A DNA stretch of 64,000 nucleotides from NCBI GenBank assembly GCA_041940025.1, contig JBGTSY010000008.1:45933-109932 (forward strand), given 5' to 3'. This stretch comes from UBA5859 sp041940025 (GTDB lineage Bacteria; Pseudomonadota; Gammaproteobacteria; UBA5859). Under the pieces are notes generated by a model, which was not told where the DNA came from, searched no databases, and was given only the letters and a program-made list of their open reading frames with translations. The translations under genes were made by a program, and so were the position numbers. Shown here in pieces: positions 45,919 to 55,015 of the stretch (positions are counted from its first letter, which is position 1; the number at the start of each line of letters is the position of its first letter).

Positions 45919-47409
45919 ATGACGCGCATGCTAGCGCACACCCTGTTTGCAGACGATAAACCTCTCTTGTACGGTTTTCTAGGCATCATGGCCTGGCTAC
46001 CGTTGCCATTGGCCAGTCATCGTCCTTGGGCGTGGTCGCTGATGCAGTTGCTGGTACTGTTGTTAGCAATGTGCTGGTGCCTGCTCTGGTGGCGAAACCG
46101 CGTATCTATCACCGAGACTTCTAAACGCGCTTGGCCGGCTTTGCTATTTTTGGGCGCTTGGTTACTTTATCTCACTATGTATTTAATACCGATGCCGTAT
46201 GCATTGGTGGCGGCTCTGTCTCCGGTGGCGGCTCAAATACATGCAGAGATGTATATAACCGGCAAACCCTATTGGGCCTCATTGTCTCTTGATCCTCATG
46301 CCTCTTGGGTGTTTTTTTTAAAGAGTTTGAGTTATGCATCGCTATTTTTTCTCGCCTTACAACTCATTAGTGATAGACATAGAATTCGCTTGTTAATATG
46401 GGTGCTGGTTTATAGTGCGCTTTTTCAAGCGGTTTACGGTGGCTTGATGACTTTGTCGGGATTGGAATATGGCTTCTTCTTTGAAAAATATGCCTATCGG
46501 GACGTGGCCACCGGTACTTTTGTCAATCGCAACCATATGGCCAATTACCTGGTGCTCTGTCTGGCGATGGGCATTGGATTGATGATTGCAGATCTTGGCG
46601 GAGAGAAGGCTTCCAACTGGCGCCAGTGGCTAAGGGGATGGGTACGCCTTTTATTGAGTCCGAAAGCTAGATTGCGCATCATGCTCGCTGTGTTGGTTAT
46701 CGGATTAATTTTAACCCGTTCACGCATGGGCAATAGTGCTTTTTTCATCAGTATGACACTGAGCGCGTTGTTGGCTATCGTGCTGTCTCGCCGGTTACCC
46801 CGTAGTTTATTGATTCTGTTTGTCAGCTTTATCCTGATTGATACCTTTTTACTGGGTGCTTACTTCGGTGTGGATCGTGTGGTTCAGCGAATTAGTAGTA
46901 CTAGTGCTGAAATGGAAACCAGAGATGAGGTGAATCAATATAGTTTTAATTACTGGCAGGATTATAAGATTTTTGGCAGCGGTGCCGGTACTTTTTATGT
47001 GACTTTTCCTCACTATCGTGGACACGATGTCCACCATTATTATGATCACGCACATAATGATTATGCACAAATAGCGAGTGAAACCGGACTCATGGGATTT
47101 GGCTTATTGGGTGGTTTTGTACTAAGCAGTTTTTGGGCGGCGATACGCGCGCAATCGCTGCGTGGGGATCCGCTGATGAAAGGGTTATCCTTTGCCGTAA
47201 TCATGAGTGTGTTAGCACTTGTCATCCACAGTGCGGTGGATTTTTCTTTGCAGATCCCAGCCAATGCAGGTACTTTTGTGGTGATTTTGGCCATGGCTTG
47301 GGTGGCATTGACTGTCTCCCGCCACCACCGCCATCGGTCGAAGAAGCGTCGGCGACGATCTCGTTCCCGCTCATCCAGTAGTGAGGCGGTTTTGCGATCG
47401 GAGCCCTGA
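45919..47409 (+). CDS. O-antigen ligase/polymerase (Wzy_C) family membrane protein
   Basis: About 496 residues from ATG 45919 with 11-12 membrane helices. The Wzy_C-type periplasmic loop is visible (LTRSRMGNSAF) as is the conserved HDHAHNDYAQIASETGLMGFG-type motif near residue 380. Members either polymerise O-units or ligate glycan to lipid A. The C-terminus is a strikingly basic tail of Arg/Lys/Ser/His repeats (HHRHRSKKRRRRSRS) in the last 35 residues. Precedes cysC and the UDP-glucose dehydrogenase gene. Confidence 0.87.
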   Translation: MTRMLAHTLFADDKPLLYGFLGIMAWLPLPLASHRPWAWSLMQLLVLLLAMCWCLLWWRNRVSITETSKRAWPALLFLGAWLLYLTMYLIPMPYALVAALSPVAAQIHAEMYITGKPYWASLSLDPHASWVFFLKSLSYASLFFLALQLISDRHRIRLLIWVLVYSALFQAVYGGLMTLSGLEYGFFFEKYAYRDVATGTFVNRNHMANYLVLCLAMGIGLMIADLGGEKASNWRQWLRGWVRLLLSPKARLRIMLAVLVIGLILTRSRMGNSAFFISMTLSALLAIVLSRRLPRSLLILFVSFILIDTFLLGAYFGVDRVVQRISSTSAEMETRDEVNQYSFNYWQDYKIFGSGAGTFYVTFPHYRGHDVHHYYDHAHNDYAQIASETGLMGFGLLGGFVLSSFWAAIRAQSLRGDPLMKGLSFAVIMSVLALVIHSAVDFSLQIPANAGTFVVILAMAWVALTVSRHHRHRSKKRRRRSRSRSSSSEAVLRSEP

Positions 47410-47498
47410 ATACTGAGAAAAGATGATGAGTTTTCAGTACAATTTATACAATTCAGTGAGTGTGTCACACTCAAAGTAGTGAGGGGAGTTGCAATAAC

Positions 47499-48110
47499 AT
47501 GACAGAAGCAAATAAAAGTTCTAATACGGTCTGGCACGAACACACCATTACCAGAGACGAGCGAGCACAATTAAAAAAACATAAAAGCTGTCTGGTCTGG
47601 TTTACGGGTTTATCGGGTTCAGGTAAATCTACCTTGGCAAACGCGTTGGAGGATCGTCTTTATCAGATGGGATTTCACACCTATGTGTTGGATGGGGACA
47701 ATGTGCGTCATGGCTTGAATGGAGATTTGGGCTTTTCAGATGCGGATCGCACCGAAAATATTCGTCGAATTGCAGAGGTCGGTAAGTTAATGGTGGACGC
47801 GGGTATTCTTGTGATGACTGCGTTTATATCGCCGTTTAAAGAAGATCGCCAAAAGGCGCGTGATCTGCTCGCGGAGGGGGATTTCATAGAAGTGTACGCC
47901 TGTGCAGAATTGGATGTGTGTGAAGAGCGCGATCCCAAAGGGTTATATAAAAAGGCCAGAGCCGGTGAAATTCCAGAATTTACCGGCATCTCCTCACCCT
48001 ACGAGGCACCGGAGGCAGCAGAAATTGTCGTGCACACGGATCAAAAAGATGTGCCCCAATCTGTGGATCAAATAGTCGAGTATTTGCAACAAAAAGGGTA
48101 TATTAGTTAG
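47499..48110 (+). CDS. cysC: Adenylylsulfate (APS) kinase
   Basis: 203 residues from ATG 47499. P-loop GLSGSGKST, then LDGDNVRHGLNGDLGFSDADRTENIRR and the FISPFKEDR motif characteristic of APS kinase. It makes PAPS, the sulfate donor. cysN and cysD are not next to it; instead it lies between a polymerase/ligase and UDP-glucose dehydrogenase, suggesting PAPS supply for glycan sulfation. No sulfotransferase is in view. Confidence 0.94.
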   Translation: MTEANKSSNTVWHEHTITRDERAQLKKHKSCLVWFTGLSGSGKSTLANALEDRLYQMGFHTYVLDGDNVRHGLNGDLGFSDADRTENIRRIAEVGKLMVDAGILVMTAFISPFKEDRQKARDLLAEGDFIEVYACAELDVCEERDPKGLYKKARAGEIPEFTGISSPYEAPEAAEIVVHTDQKDVPQSVDQIVEYLQQKGYIS

Positions 48111-48149
48111 CTCGGTTTCACACCTCAACCAGTCGACAGGAGTGCAGGG

Positions 48150-49487
48150 ATGCGGTTAGCTGTGGTGGGCACGGGCTACGTTGGATTAGTCACCGGTGCC
48201 TGCTTCGCAGAGATGGGTAATCACGTTGTCTGCGTGGATAAGGACCAAGCCAAGCTTAAGCAACTTCGACAAGGCCATGTTGCTATCCATGAACCGGATC
48301 TGGAAGAGATGGTTCATAGACAGTTGGCAAGCGAACGCCTCTCTTTTACCGATGATCTTGCTGGTGCCATTGCCGATTGTGCCATTGTTTTCATTGCCGT
48401 GGGCACGCCGCCCACTGACGATGGATCCGCCGATCTCAGCGCGGTGGTGAGTGTGGCGGCTCAAGTTGGGCAGTTATTGAATGATTATAAATTGGTGGTA
48501 TGCAAATCCACCGTCCCAGTCGGTACGGCGGATATCGTCAGTCATACCATTCTCACCGCGATCAAAGATAGACAAGCGGATATCGATTTTGACGTGGTGA
48601 GTAATCCTGAGTTTCTCAAGGAAGGGGACGCAGTACACGATTTTATGCGTCCCGATCGCATCATCATTGGTACCGAGAGTGATCGTGCCGAGCAGATAAT
48701 GCGGGAACTCTATCGTCCCTTTGCCAGACACCACGATAAGGTACAGGTGATGAGTCGGCGCGACGCGGAGATGACCAAGTATGCGGCTAACGCCATGCTG
48801 GCCACAAAAATCTCATTTATCAATGAAATTGCAAATATTTGCGAAAGAGTCGGCGCAGACGTAGAAATGGTACGCCAGGGGATCGGTGCCGACGAACGCA
48901 TCGGTTACTCCTTTATCTACCCAGGATGTGGTTATGGTGGATCCTGCTTTCCAAAGGATGTGCAGGCGTTGATTCATACTGCGGAAAGCCACGGATTTGA
49001 TCCGGCTTTACTGAAATCAGTAGAAGCCCGAAATCAAGCACAAAAGCAAGTTCTTTTTGAAAAGATAAATCGCCACTTTAACGGGGCGCTCTCAGACAAG
49101 ACCATTGCGGTTTGGGGCTTAGCATTTAAACCCGGTACCGATGACATGCGCCAGGCCCCTTCCATTGATCTGATTCATGCATTAGTGAATGCCGGTGCCA
49201 CGGTGCGCGCGTTTGATCCGATTGCCATGGACGCTGCAAAACTAGTTTTTCCTGAAGCATGGGTGAAGCAGGGCAAGCTATCCTTTATTGAGGATCAATA
49301 CGAAGTACTCCGAGGTGCTGATGCGATGGCACTAGTGACTGAATGGAAGCAATTTCGTCAGCCGGATTTTGATAGGATGGGAAAACTGATGAAGGCGTTG
49401 GTGATTTTTGATGGGAGGAATCAGTATGATTCTTTGAAACATGGGTTAAGTACTGCAACTATGATTAGCATTGGTAGAACAAGTTGA
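48150..49487 (+). CDS. ugd: UDP-glucose 6-dehydrogenase
   Basis: 445 residues. NAD motif GTGYVGLVTGACFAEMG at the N-terminus, catalytic Cys in PGCGYGGSCFPKDV near residue 265 and the C-terminal UDP-binding domain (AVWGLAFKPGTDDMRQAPS). Makes UDP-glucuronate from the GalU product for polysaccharide. Family relatives using UDP-GlcNAc or GDP-mannose exist, but the length and motifs favour UDP-glucose. Confidence 0.93.
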   Translation: MRLAVVGTGYVGLVTGACFAEMGNHVVCVDKDQAKLKQLRQGHVAIHEPDLEEMVHRQLASERLSFTDDLAGAIADCAIVFIAVGTPPTDDGSADLSAVVSVAAQVGQLLNDYKLVVCKSTVPVGTADIVSHTILTAIKDRQADIDFDVVSNPEFLKEGDAVHDFMRPDRIIIGTESDRAEQIMRELYRPFARHHDKVQVMSRRDAEMTKYAANAMLATKISFINEIANICERVGADVEMVRQGIGADERIGYSFIYPGCGYGGSCFPKDVQALIHTAESHGFDPALLKSVEARNQAQKQVLFEKINRHFNGALSDKTIAVWGLAFKPGTDDMRQAPSIDLIHALVNAGATVRAFDPIAMDAAKLVFPEAWVKQGKLSFIEDQYEVLRGADAMALVTEWKQFRQPDFDRMGKLMKALVIFDGRNQYDSLKHGLSTATMISIGRTS

Positions 49488-49633
49488 TTAATGGCAGAAT
49501 TTCTAATTTAATTTATGGAGGTACATCTAGGTAAAAATTAAGAATAGATTGAAATAGAGTTCTTTAGCGTACAGGTTTTAGATACAGATGGTATTAATAG
49601 TAATATTCATATCAAATTTATAACGGAGTACTG

Positions 49634-49867
49634 ATGGAATTTAGAATCAATTGGAGTGGTCGTAGCGATTTTTATACCCAAGAAGAACTCGATATTATTT
49701 GTTCAGTTGCAAAGTATGCTGATCCTCAAACTAAAGGTCGTTATTTATCGGAATTTGAAAATCTTGTCTCGACGTATCTAAATCTGCCCACCGTTTTTGG
49801 CGTCTCCTAAGCTAGTGGTGCATTAGAAATGATTGCCAGTATGAGTCGCTTGACGGCGGGCGATAAA
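49634..49867 (+). pseudogene. DegT/DnrJ/EryC1 sugar aminotransferase, truncated remnant
   Basis: A good start (GGAG then ATG 49634) opens a frame whose product aligns with the N-terminus of DegT-type PLP sugar aminotransferases: YADPQTKGRYLSEFENLVSTYL, then FGVS, an in-frame TAA at 49808, then ASGALEMIASMSRLTAGD. A single base change restores SSASGAL. Only about 78 codons remain before an IS30-type fragment begins. Two lesions, a stop and a truncation, show that it is dead. An intact relative lies at 61930. Confidence 0.85.
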
Positions 49868-50175
49868 GAACAGGGTTGATATTGATGAACGACCAGGCGT
49901 CGTTTGACAATGGTCTTGAATTTGCCGATCACGGCAAGATTGCTGAAGGACTGGGCGCTGACATTTACTTTGCTCATCCCGATGTCTCATGGGAGCGAGG
50001 TATAAACGAGAATGCGAATGGATTGATTCGTCAGTATTTTCCAAAAGGTACCGACTTTAACCAGGTGACTGACGAGCACGTTCAATGGGTGAGGGATCGA
50101 TTAAACAATCGACCGAGAAAAACACGGGGTTGCAGAGCCCCCAGTGAATTATTTATGGGGCAGCGAGTGGACTGA
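49868..50175 (+). mobile_element. IS30-family transposase C-terminal fragment
   Basis: About 100 codons of an IS30-type DDE integrase core: SFDNGLEFADHGKIAEGL holds the second Asp, ERGINENANGLIRQYFPK the catalytic Glu, and DRLNNRPRKTRG the family's C-terminal motif, ending FMGQRVD at the natural stop. The N-terminal half (helix-turn-helix and first Asp) is missing, and no terminal inverted repeats were recognised. The fragment directly abuts the aminotransferase remnant. Confidence 0.88.
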
Positions 50176-50223
50176 CTTGCCGCATAACATAATTGCACTT
50201 ATTACTTGAAAGCGGGAGTCTTT

Positions 50224-50868
50224 ATGAAAAAATGCAACAAATTTACAGCCATTATTCCAGCACGAGGAGGTAGCAAGGGATTGCCAAGGAAAAATTTAAT
50301 GCAATTTCATGGTAAACCGCTGTTAGCTTGGTCTATTGAGGCTGCAAAGGAATCTCAATATTTGGATGCAGTATATGTCTCTACTGAAGACTCTGAGATA
50401 TCAGACGTAGCCCATGACTATGGTGCAGAAGTGTTATCCAGGCCCGAAGAGTTAGCGGCGGACACAGCGACGACCATCGCAGTATTGCAATACCATGCAC
50501 AACAAATACAGGATACCAATATAGTATTGTTACAGCCGACCTCACCGATTAGGCATAATGCATTAATTGATCGTGTTATTCGCGATTTTAAGGAGAGTGA
50601 GTGCGATTGTTTAGCAACTGGACATAGAGCCTATAATTATCCCTGGGGGAGTACGGACAATACGCCCAGACAATCTTTGGAAGGCTGGTTCCATGATGAT
50701 GGTAATATCTATGTTTGGCAAAACGAACTATTGAAAAAAGGTCGTTGGGTTGGTGACAAACCAAAACAATTGATCATTGAACGTTTTTACAATTATCAAA
50801 TAGATGATGAATTAGATTTTGAAATAGCTTCATGGATATTTGAACGTTATTCACAGAAGGGCGGATAA
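50224..50868 (+). CDS. Acylneuraminate cytidylyltransferase (NeuA-like)
   Basis: 214 residues from ATG 50224 with GGGAG upstream. The CMP-sugar synthetase motif IPARGGSKGLPRKN is at the N-terminus, QPTSPIR near residue 100 and the DDELDFEIA metal-binding segment near 200. It activates a nonulosonic-type acid as CMP-sugar. The adjacent NeuB fusion supports nonulosonate chemistry, but sialic, legionaminic and pseudaminic acid are all possible. Confidence 0.9.
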   Translation: MKKCNKFTAIIPARGGSKGLPRKNLMQFHGKPLLAWSIEAAKESQYLDAVYVSTEDSEISDVAHDYGAEVLSRPEELAADTATTIAVLQYHAQQIQDTNIVLLQPTSPIRHNALIDRVIRDFKESECDCLATGHRAYNYPWGSTDNTPRQSLEGWFHDDGNIYVWQNELLKKGRWVGDKPKQLIIERFYNYQIDDELDFEIASWIFERYSQKGG

Positions 50869-50888
50869 AGTGGACTCGGAGATGTTAT

Positions 50889-53141
50889 ATGTTAATAAAA
50901 CGGGAAATAAAAGAGTTTCTAATATTATCGCAAGAACCCGTGAAAGCCGCACTACGGAAAATAAGCCAAAATCGTGCACGCGCAATAGTCACAGTCGATG
51001 AAAATGGTGTACTAGAAGGCGTGATTACAGATGGCGACATCAGAAGATGGATAACCTCCGAAGTAGAAATTGATCTAAATAAAGAAGCAAGAATTTTATC
51101 TAACAGCAACTGTTTATGGTTGCGGGATGATGTGAATCCAGCAGAGTTGGATTCTACATTTCGCAGCGGTATAGATTTGATTCCACTTTTAGACAGACGT
51201 CGGCGTGTCGTTGCAATCGCATTTAACAAACAATATCAAGTCGTCATCAATGAACGAGTTATTTCAGATACAAATCCAGCCTACATAATCGCCGAAATCG
51301 GCAATAATCATAATGGCGACATTGTCAGAGCAAAGGAATTGGTAGCATTGGCAGCAGGAGCAGGAGTGGATTCAGTAAAATTTCAATTGCGCGATATGGA
51401 GAGTCTTTACGGTAAAGATTATCGACGACAAAAAGCAAGTTGTGATTTAGGTGCAGAGTACACATTCGATTTGTTAGAAAAGTATAACTTAAAACCAGAT
51501 CAGTTATTCGAAATTTTTGATTATTGTAAAAATATGAATGTTGAGCCTTTGTGTACTCCCTGGGATTTAGAAAGTGTGGAACGTCTTAGAGAGTATGGTG
51601 TCAACGCATACAAGGTGGCTTCTGCAGATTTAACAAACGATATTTTGTTAGAAAAACTTATCGAGACACATCGTCCATTGATTTGTTCAACTGGCATGTC
51701 CCGTGAATACGAAATTGCTACGACTGCTAGAAAAATTCGTCATTCTGGGGTTCCCTTTGCCCTACTTCACTGTAATTCTACCTATCCCGCACCTTTTAAA
51801 GATATCAATCTAAAATATATTCATAGATTGAAAGAATTAAGTGGGGGTATCGTTGGATACTCTGGTCACGAAAGAGATATATTTATATCTGTTGCTGCGG
51901 TTACACTAGGCGCAAAAATTATCGAGAAACATTTTACTGTGGATAGGTCTTTAGAGGGAAATGACCATAAAGTGAGTTTGTTACCTGAAGAGTTAAATCG
52001 CATGGTTGAGGGTATTAGACAGGTAGAGTCTTCATTAGACGGAAGCGAATCACGTGAAATGTCTCAAGGAGAGATGATGAATCGGGAGATATTAGCGAAA
52101 TCTATCGTCGCTGCAGAGAATATTGAGGCGGGTAATATTATAACCAGGGAGAAGTTGACGATACGAAGTCCTGGCACGGGTTTGCAGCCAAATAGAATGG
52201 AAGAGTTAGTAGGAACACCTGCGATTCGCAAGCTAGGGGCAGGAGATATATTTTATTCAAGCGATTTACGAGGACCAAATGAGCTTGTGTTAAAAAAGAA
52301 ATTTAATTTTAAACGTCAGTGGGGTTTCCCCGTCCGGTTTCATGACTTTAATGAATTGGTTTCAGACACTAATCCTGGATTGGTTGAATTTCACCTCAGT
52401 TATCGTGATTTGGAAGTGGATTATACAAAATTATTGCCACCCAATAGCGATTTAGAATTCGTCGTACATGCTCCAGAATTGTTTTCTTCAGATCACATCT
52501 TAAATTTATGTGATGACGACTGCGCGTATCGACATGAATCTATCCAGAGTCTTCAGCGTGTAGTGAATTTAACAAAAAAACTCCGGGATATTTTCCCTAA
52601 AACCCAGGCGCCTAGGATTGTCACAAACGTTGGTGGGTTTTCTACCAAATCTTTTGTTTCCAATGATAAAAAAAGAGAACTCTATTCGTTATTAAATGAG
52701 AGTTTACAGCAATTGAATTTAGATGGAGTGGTGCTCTTGCCACAGACGATGCCGCCATTCCCATGGCATTTTGGTGGACAACAGTTTCATAATTTGTTTG
52801 TCGATGCGGATTCGATCTATGAGTTTTGTACTAACAATCAAATTGCCATATGTTTAGATCTCTCACATACCATGCTTGCCTGTAACTATTTCAAGTGGTC
52901 TTTTGAGTCATTTGCTCGAAAAGTTGGAAAATTTGTATCTCATCTTCATATATCAGATTATCAAGGTGTGGATGGAGAAGGGTTACCTATAGGAGATGGG
53001 GAGCTGAATGTAGATGTGGTATCTGAGGTTCTTAGAGCTTATATGCCGCAAGCGAGTTTTATACCCGAAATATGGCAGGGACATAAAAATGGAGGTGAAT
53101 TGCAATGGCGCGCGCTACATCAATTGGAATCGATACTTTAA
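50889..53141 (+). CDS. CBS-NeuB-SAF-TIM barrel fusion (nonulosonate synthase type)
   Basis: 750 residues with four parts. Residues 1-120 are a CBS-domain pair (VTVDENGVLEGVITDGDIRRW). Residues 125-390 are a NeuB PEP-dependent synthase: IIAEIGNNHNG at 133, CTPWD, YKVASADLTN, CSTGM, LHCNSTYPAP, EKHFTVD and NDHKVSL. Residues 400-462 are a SAF/antifreeze-like domain (LAKSIVAAENIEAGNIIT). Residues 475-750 form a sugar-isomerase/endonuclease-IV-like TIM barrel (VVHAPELF, CLDLSHTML, HLHISDYQG, PEIWQGH). NeuB joins PEP to a 6-carbon sugar. CBS domains and a second barrel are not part of classical NeuB. GGAG precedes ATG 50889. Confidence 0.92.
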   Translation: MLIKREIKEFLILSQEPVKAALRKISQNRARAIVTVDENGVLEGVITDGDIRRWITSEVEIDLNKEARILSNSNCLWLRDDVNPAELDSTFRSGIDLIPLLDRRRRVVAIAFNKQYQVVINERVISDTNPAYIIAEIGNNHNGDIVRAKELVALAAGAGVDSVKFQLRDMESLYGKDYRRQKASCDLGAEYTFDLLEKYNLKPDQLFEIFDYCKNMNVEPLCTPWDLESVERLREYGVNAYKVASADLTNDILLEKLIETHRPLICSTGMSREYEIATTARKIRHSGVPFALLHCNSTYPAPFKDINLKYIHRLKELSGGIVGYSGHERDIFISVAAVTLGAKIIEKHFTVDRSLEGNDHKVSLLPEELNRMVEGIRQVESSLDGSESREMSQGEMMNREILAKSIVAAENIEAGNIITREKLTIRSPGTGLQPNRMEELVGTPAIRKLGAGDIFYSSDLRGPNELVLKKKFNFKRQWGFPVRFHDFNELVSDTNPGLVEFHLSYRDLEVDYTKLLPPNSDLEFVVHAPELFSSDHILNLCDDDCAYRHESIQSLQRVVNLTKKLRDIFPKTQAPRIVTNVGGFSTKSFVSNDKKRELYSLLNESLQQLNLDGVVLLPQTMPPFPWHFGGQQFHNLFVDADSIYEFCTNNQIAICLDLSHTMLACNYFKWSFESFARKVGKFVSHLHISDYQGVDGEGLPIGDGELNVDVVSEVLRAYMPQASFIPEIWQGHKNGGELQWRALHQLESIL

Positions 53142-53170
53142 TGCTAAACTGACAGACTATCGGAACTCAC

Positions 53171-54967
53171 ATGTCAGAAAAAGAATTGGTCGTTACCCCA
53201 CATGGATTAGGTTTAACAGATCATGAAAACATAGTGTTAGCGGGCCCCTGGTGTGTGCCACTCGGTATTGAAGATTGGCATGATGGGAAAGGAGGTAATG
53301 ATTTTTCGGTCGTACCTTATCACTGGGATAATAGAGATAAATTGCATAGTGACTACCTACATTTACAACAAACTTATGAAATTTCCCTAAAGATAATCTC
53401 AGATTACTTAAATGAGGTTCATAGACTAGAGTGGTCTAATCGCCAATGGCGTATCTTGATTGGACCATGGTTGTCCACTTTTTTAGAATGTTTATTTGAC
53501 CGATATAGCGTCCTAGTGGATGCGGTCAATTATTATCCTAACCTATTTTTACTGACGCCACCGGAAAAGTCTAATCTTGGTGCCAACTCTTTATACGATA
53601 CAGAACAGTTTTTAGTAAATGTAGTTCGAGATGATTTTAACCAATACTTGTTTAACTCGATCGCTTACACTTTTCCAGAAATAGAGTGTCGAGAAGGTAC
53701 AATTGATTTTTTAAATCTACCTGTAGAAGTAAGTAAGCAAAAAAGTCTTTACCTAAAGATATTTCAGTATTTACAGCGTCCTAAGTGGCGAATGCCAACC
53801 GATACCCTATTTATTGATCCCTATGTACAAGGCTGGGAACGGTTCAAATTAAATTTGAAGATAAATAAATCTCTGAGCGTTGCGCCGCCTAAATATCACT
53901 CCAATGATTTTGAACTTTGGCGAGAAAAAAGAGAAGAATTGGCCACGCGATTTAAGTATTGTGCTGTGCCATGGTTAGCGCAATGTCGTGAAATTTTTGC
54001 AGATTATTTCCCAAACATTTATTTTGAAGGATTTGCCAGTTTGACAAACTGGGGGAAAAAACAATACGGGAATCCTGTGTCCAATATAGCAACTTCGATC
54101 GGATTTGAATCAAACGAGGGGTTTAAAGCGTGGCTTGCATCTTGTATTGGAGCGGGTTCTCGGCTGTCGTTGTTTCAACATGGGGGACATGATGGGACGG
54201 GTGCGTGGTCAAGTACGGAAGTGCATCAACTTACCATTAGTGATAGGTATTATAGTTGGGGTTGGAAGGATGGGCTACGACGGTCTGATAATATTAAACC
54301 ATTTGCCGCTGGCAAATTGAGTTGTGTTAAAAACAGACGTGCTGCTGGGAGAAAAGAAAAGAAGGCGTTGTGGGTTTGGAATCCTATGCCACGTTATAGC
54401 TATAGGCTTTATAGTGTCCCGGTGGGGAATGCAAGTAGAGATTATTTCAATGATCAAAAAATATTCTGGAACGCACTAAGTGAGCGAATTAAGAGACAAT
54501 TACTGCTGAGATTACATCATAGAGATTATGGGTGGGATCAAAAGAATTGGGTTAGTCGTCATTTGAGCGGCGTTCAATTGGCAAACGATGAACAAAAATT
54601 CACGGAACTTTTATATGATACATCATGTTATATAGTTACTTTTAATACAACTGTATTAATTGAGTGCTTTGTGATGAATCGACCTACTGTTGCCTTTTGG
54701 GAGCCGGGACACTGGGAATTAAGAGATAGCGCTAAAGCAATTTACAAAAAATTGGAATCTGTGGGCATTTTGTACAGGAAGCCAGAGACCGCTGCACAAT
54801 TATTAAATCAACATTATTCGGATATGGATAGTTGGTGGTGTCAATCTAATATTAAACAGGCGGTGGATGAGTTTTTAGATCATTACGGTCGTACTAGTGA
54901 AGATTGGTGTACAGAAATTGTTGATTTATTTTCGGAAAAGAAACAAAAGAAAATCTTACACAGGTGA
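53171..54967 (+). CDS. LIC12162-family putative sugar transferase
   Basis: 598 residues, soluble. Segments NIVLAGPWCVPL at the N-terminus, SLFQHGGHDGTGAWSSTEVHQLTISDRYYSWGW in the middle and ITFNTTVLIECFVMNRPTVAFW near the end are characteristic of the LIC12162 family first noticed in Leptospira surface-carbohydrate loci. The last segment resembles the nucleotide-binding half of GT-B or KpsS/KpsC-like CMP-sugar transferases. It presumably transfers a CMP-ulosonate made by neighbours. ATG 53171 lies 29 bases after the NeuB fusion. Confidence 0.8.
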   Translation: MSEKELVVTPHGLGLTDHENIVLAGPWCVPLGIEDWHDGKGGNDFSVVPYHWDNRDKLHSDYLHLQQTYEISLKIISDYLNEVHRLEWSNRQWRILIGPWLSTFLECLFDRYSVLVDAVNYYPNLFLLTPPEKSNLGANSLYDTEQFLVNVVRDDFNQYLFNSIAYTFPEIECREGTIDFLNLPVEVSKQKSLYLKIFQYLQRPKWRMPTDTLFIDPYVQGWERFKLNLKINKSLSVAPPKYHSNDFELWREKREELATRFKYCAVPWLAQCREIFADYFPNIYFEGFASLTNWGKKQYGNPVSNIATSIGFESNEGFKAWLASCIGAGSRLSLFQHGGHDGTGAWSSTEVHQLTISDRYYSWGWKDGLRRSDNIKPFAAGKLSCVKNRRAAGRKEKKALWVWNPMPRYSYRLYSVPVGNASRDYFNDQKIFWNALSERIKRQLLLRLHHRDYGWDQKNWVSRHLSGVQLANDEQKFTELLYDTSCYIVTFNTTVLIECFVMNRPTVAFWEPGHWELRDSAKAIYKKLESVGILYRKPETAAQLLNQHYSDMDSWWCQSNIKQAVDEFLDHYGRTSEDWCTEIVDLFSEKKQKKILHR

Positions 54968-55015
54968 TGAAACTATGATATTAGTTGAAGTTAACTAATA
55001 TTTGATAGTTAATAC

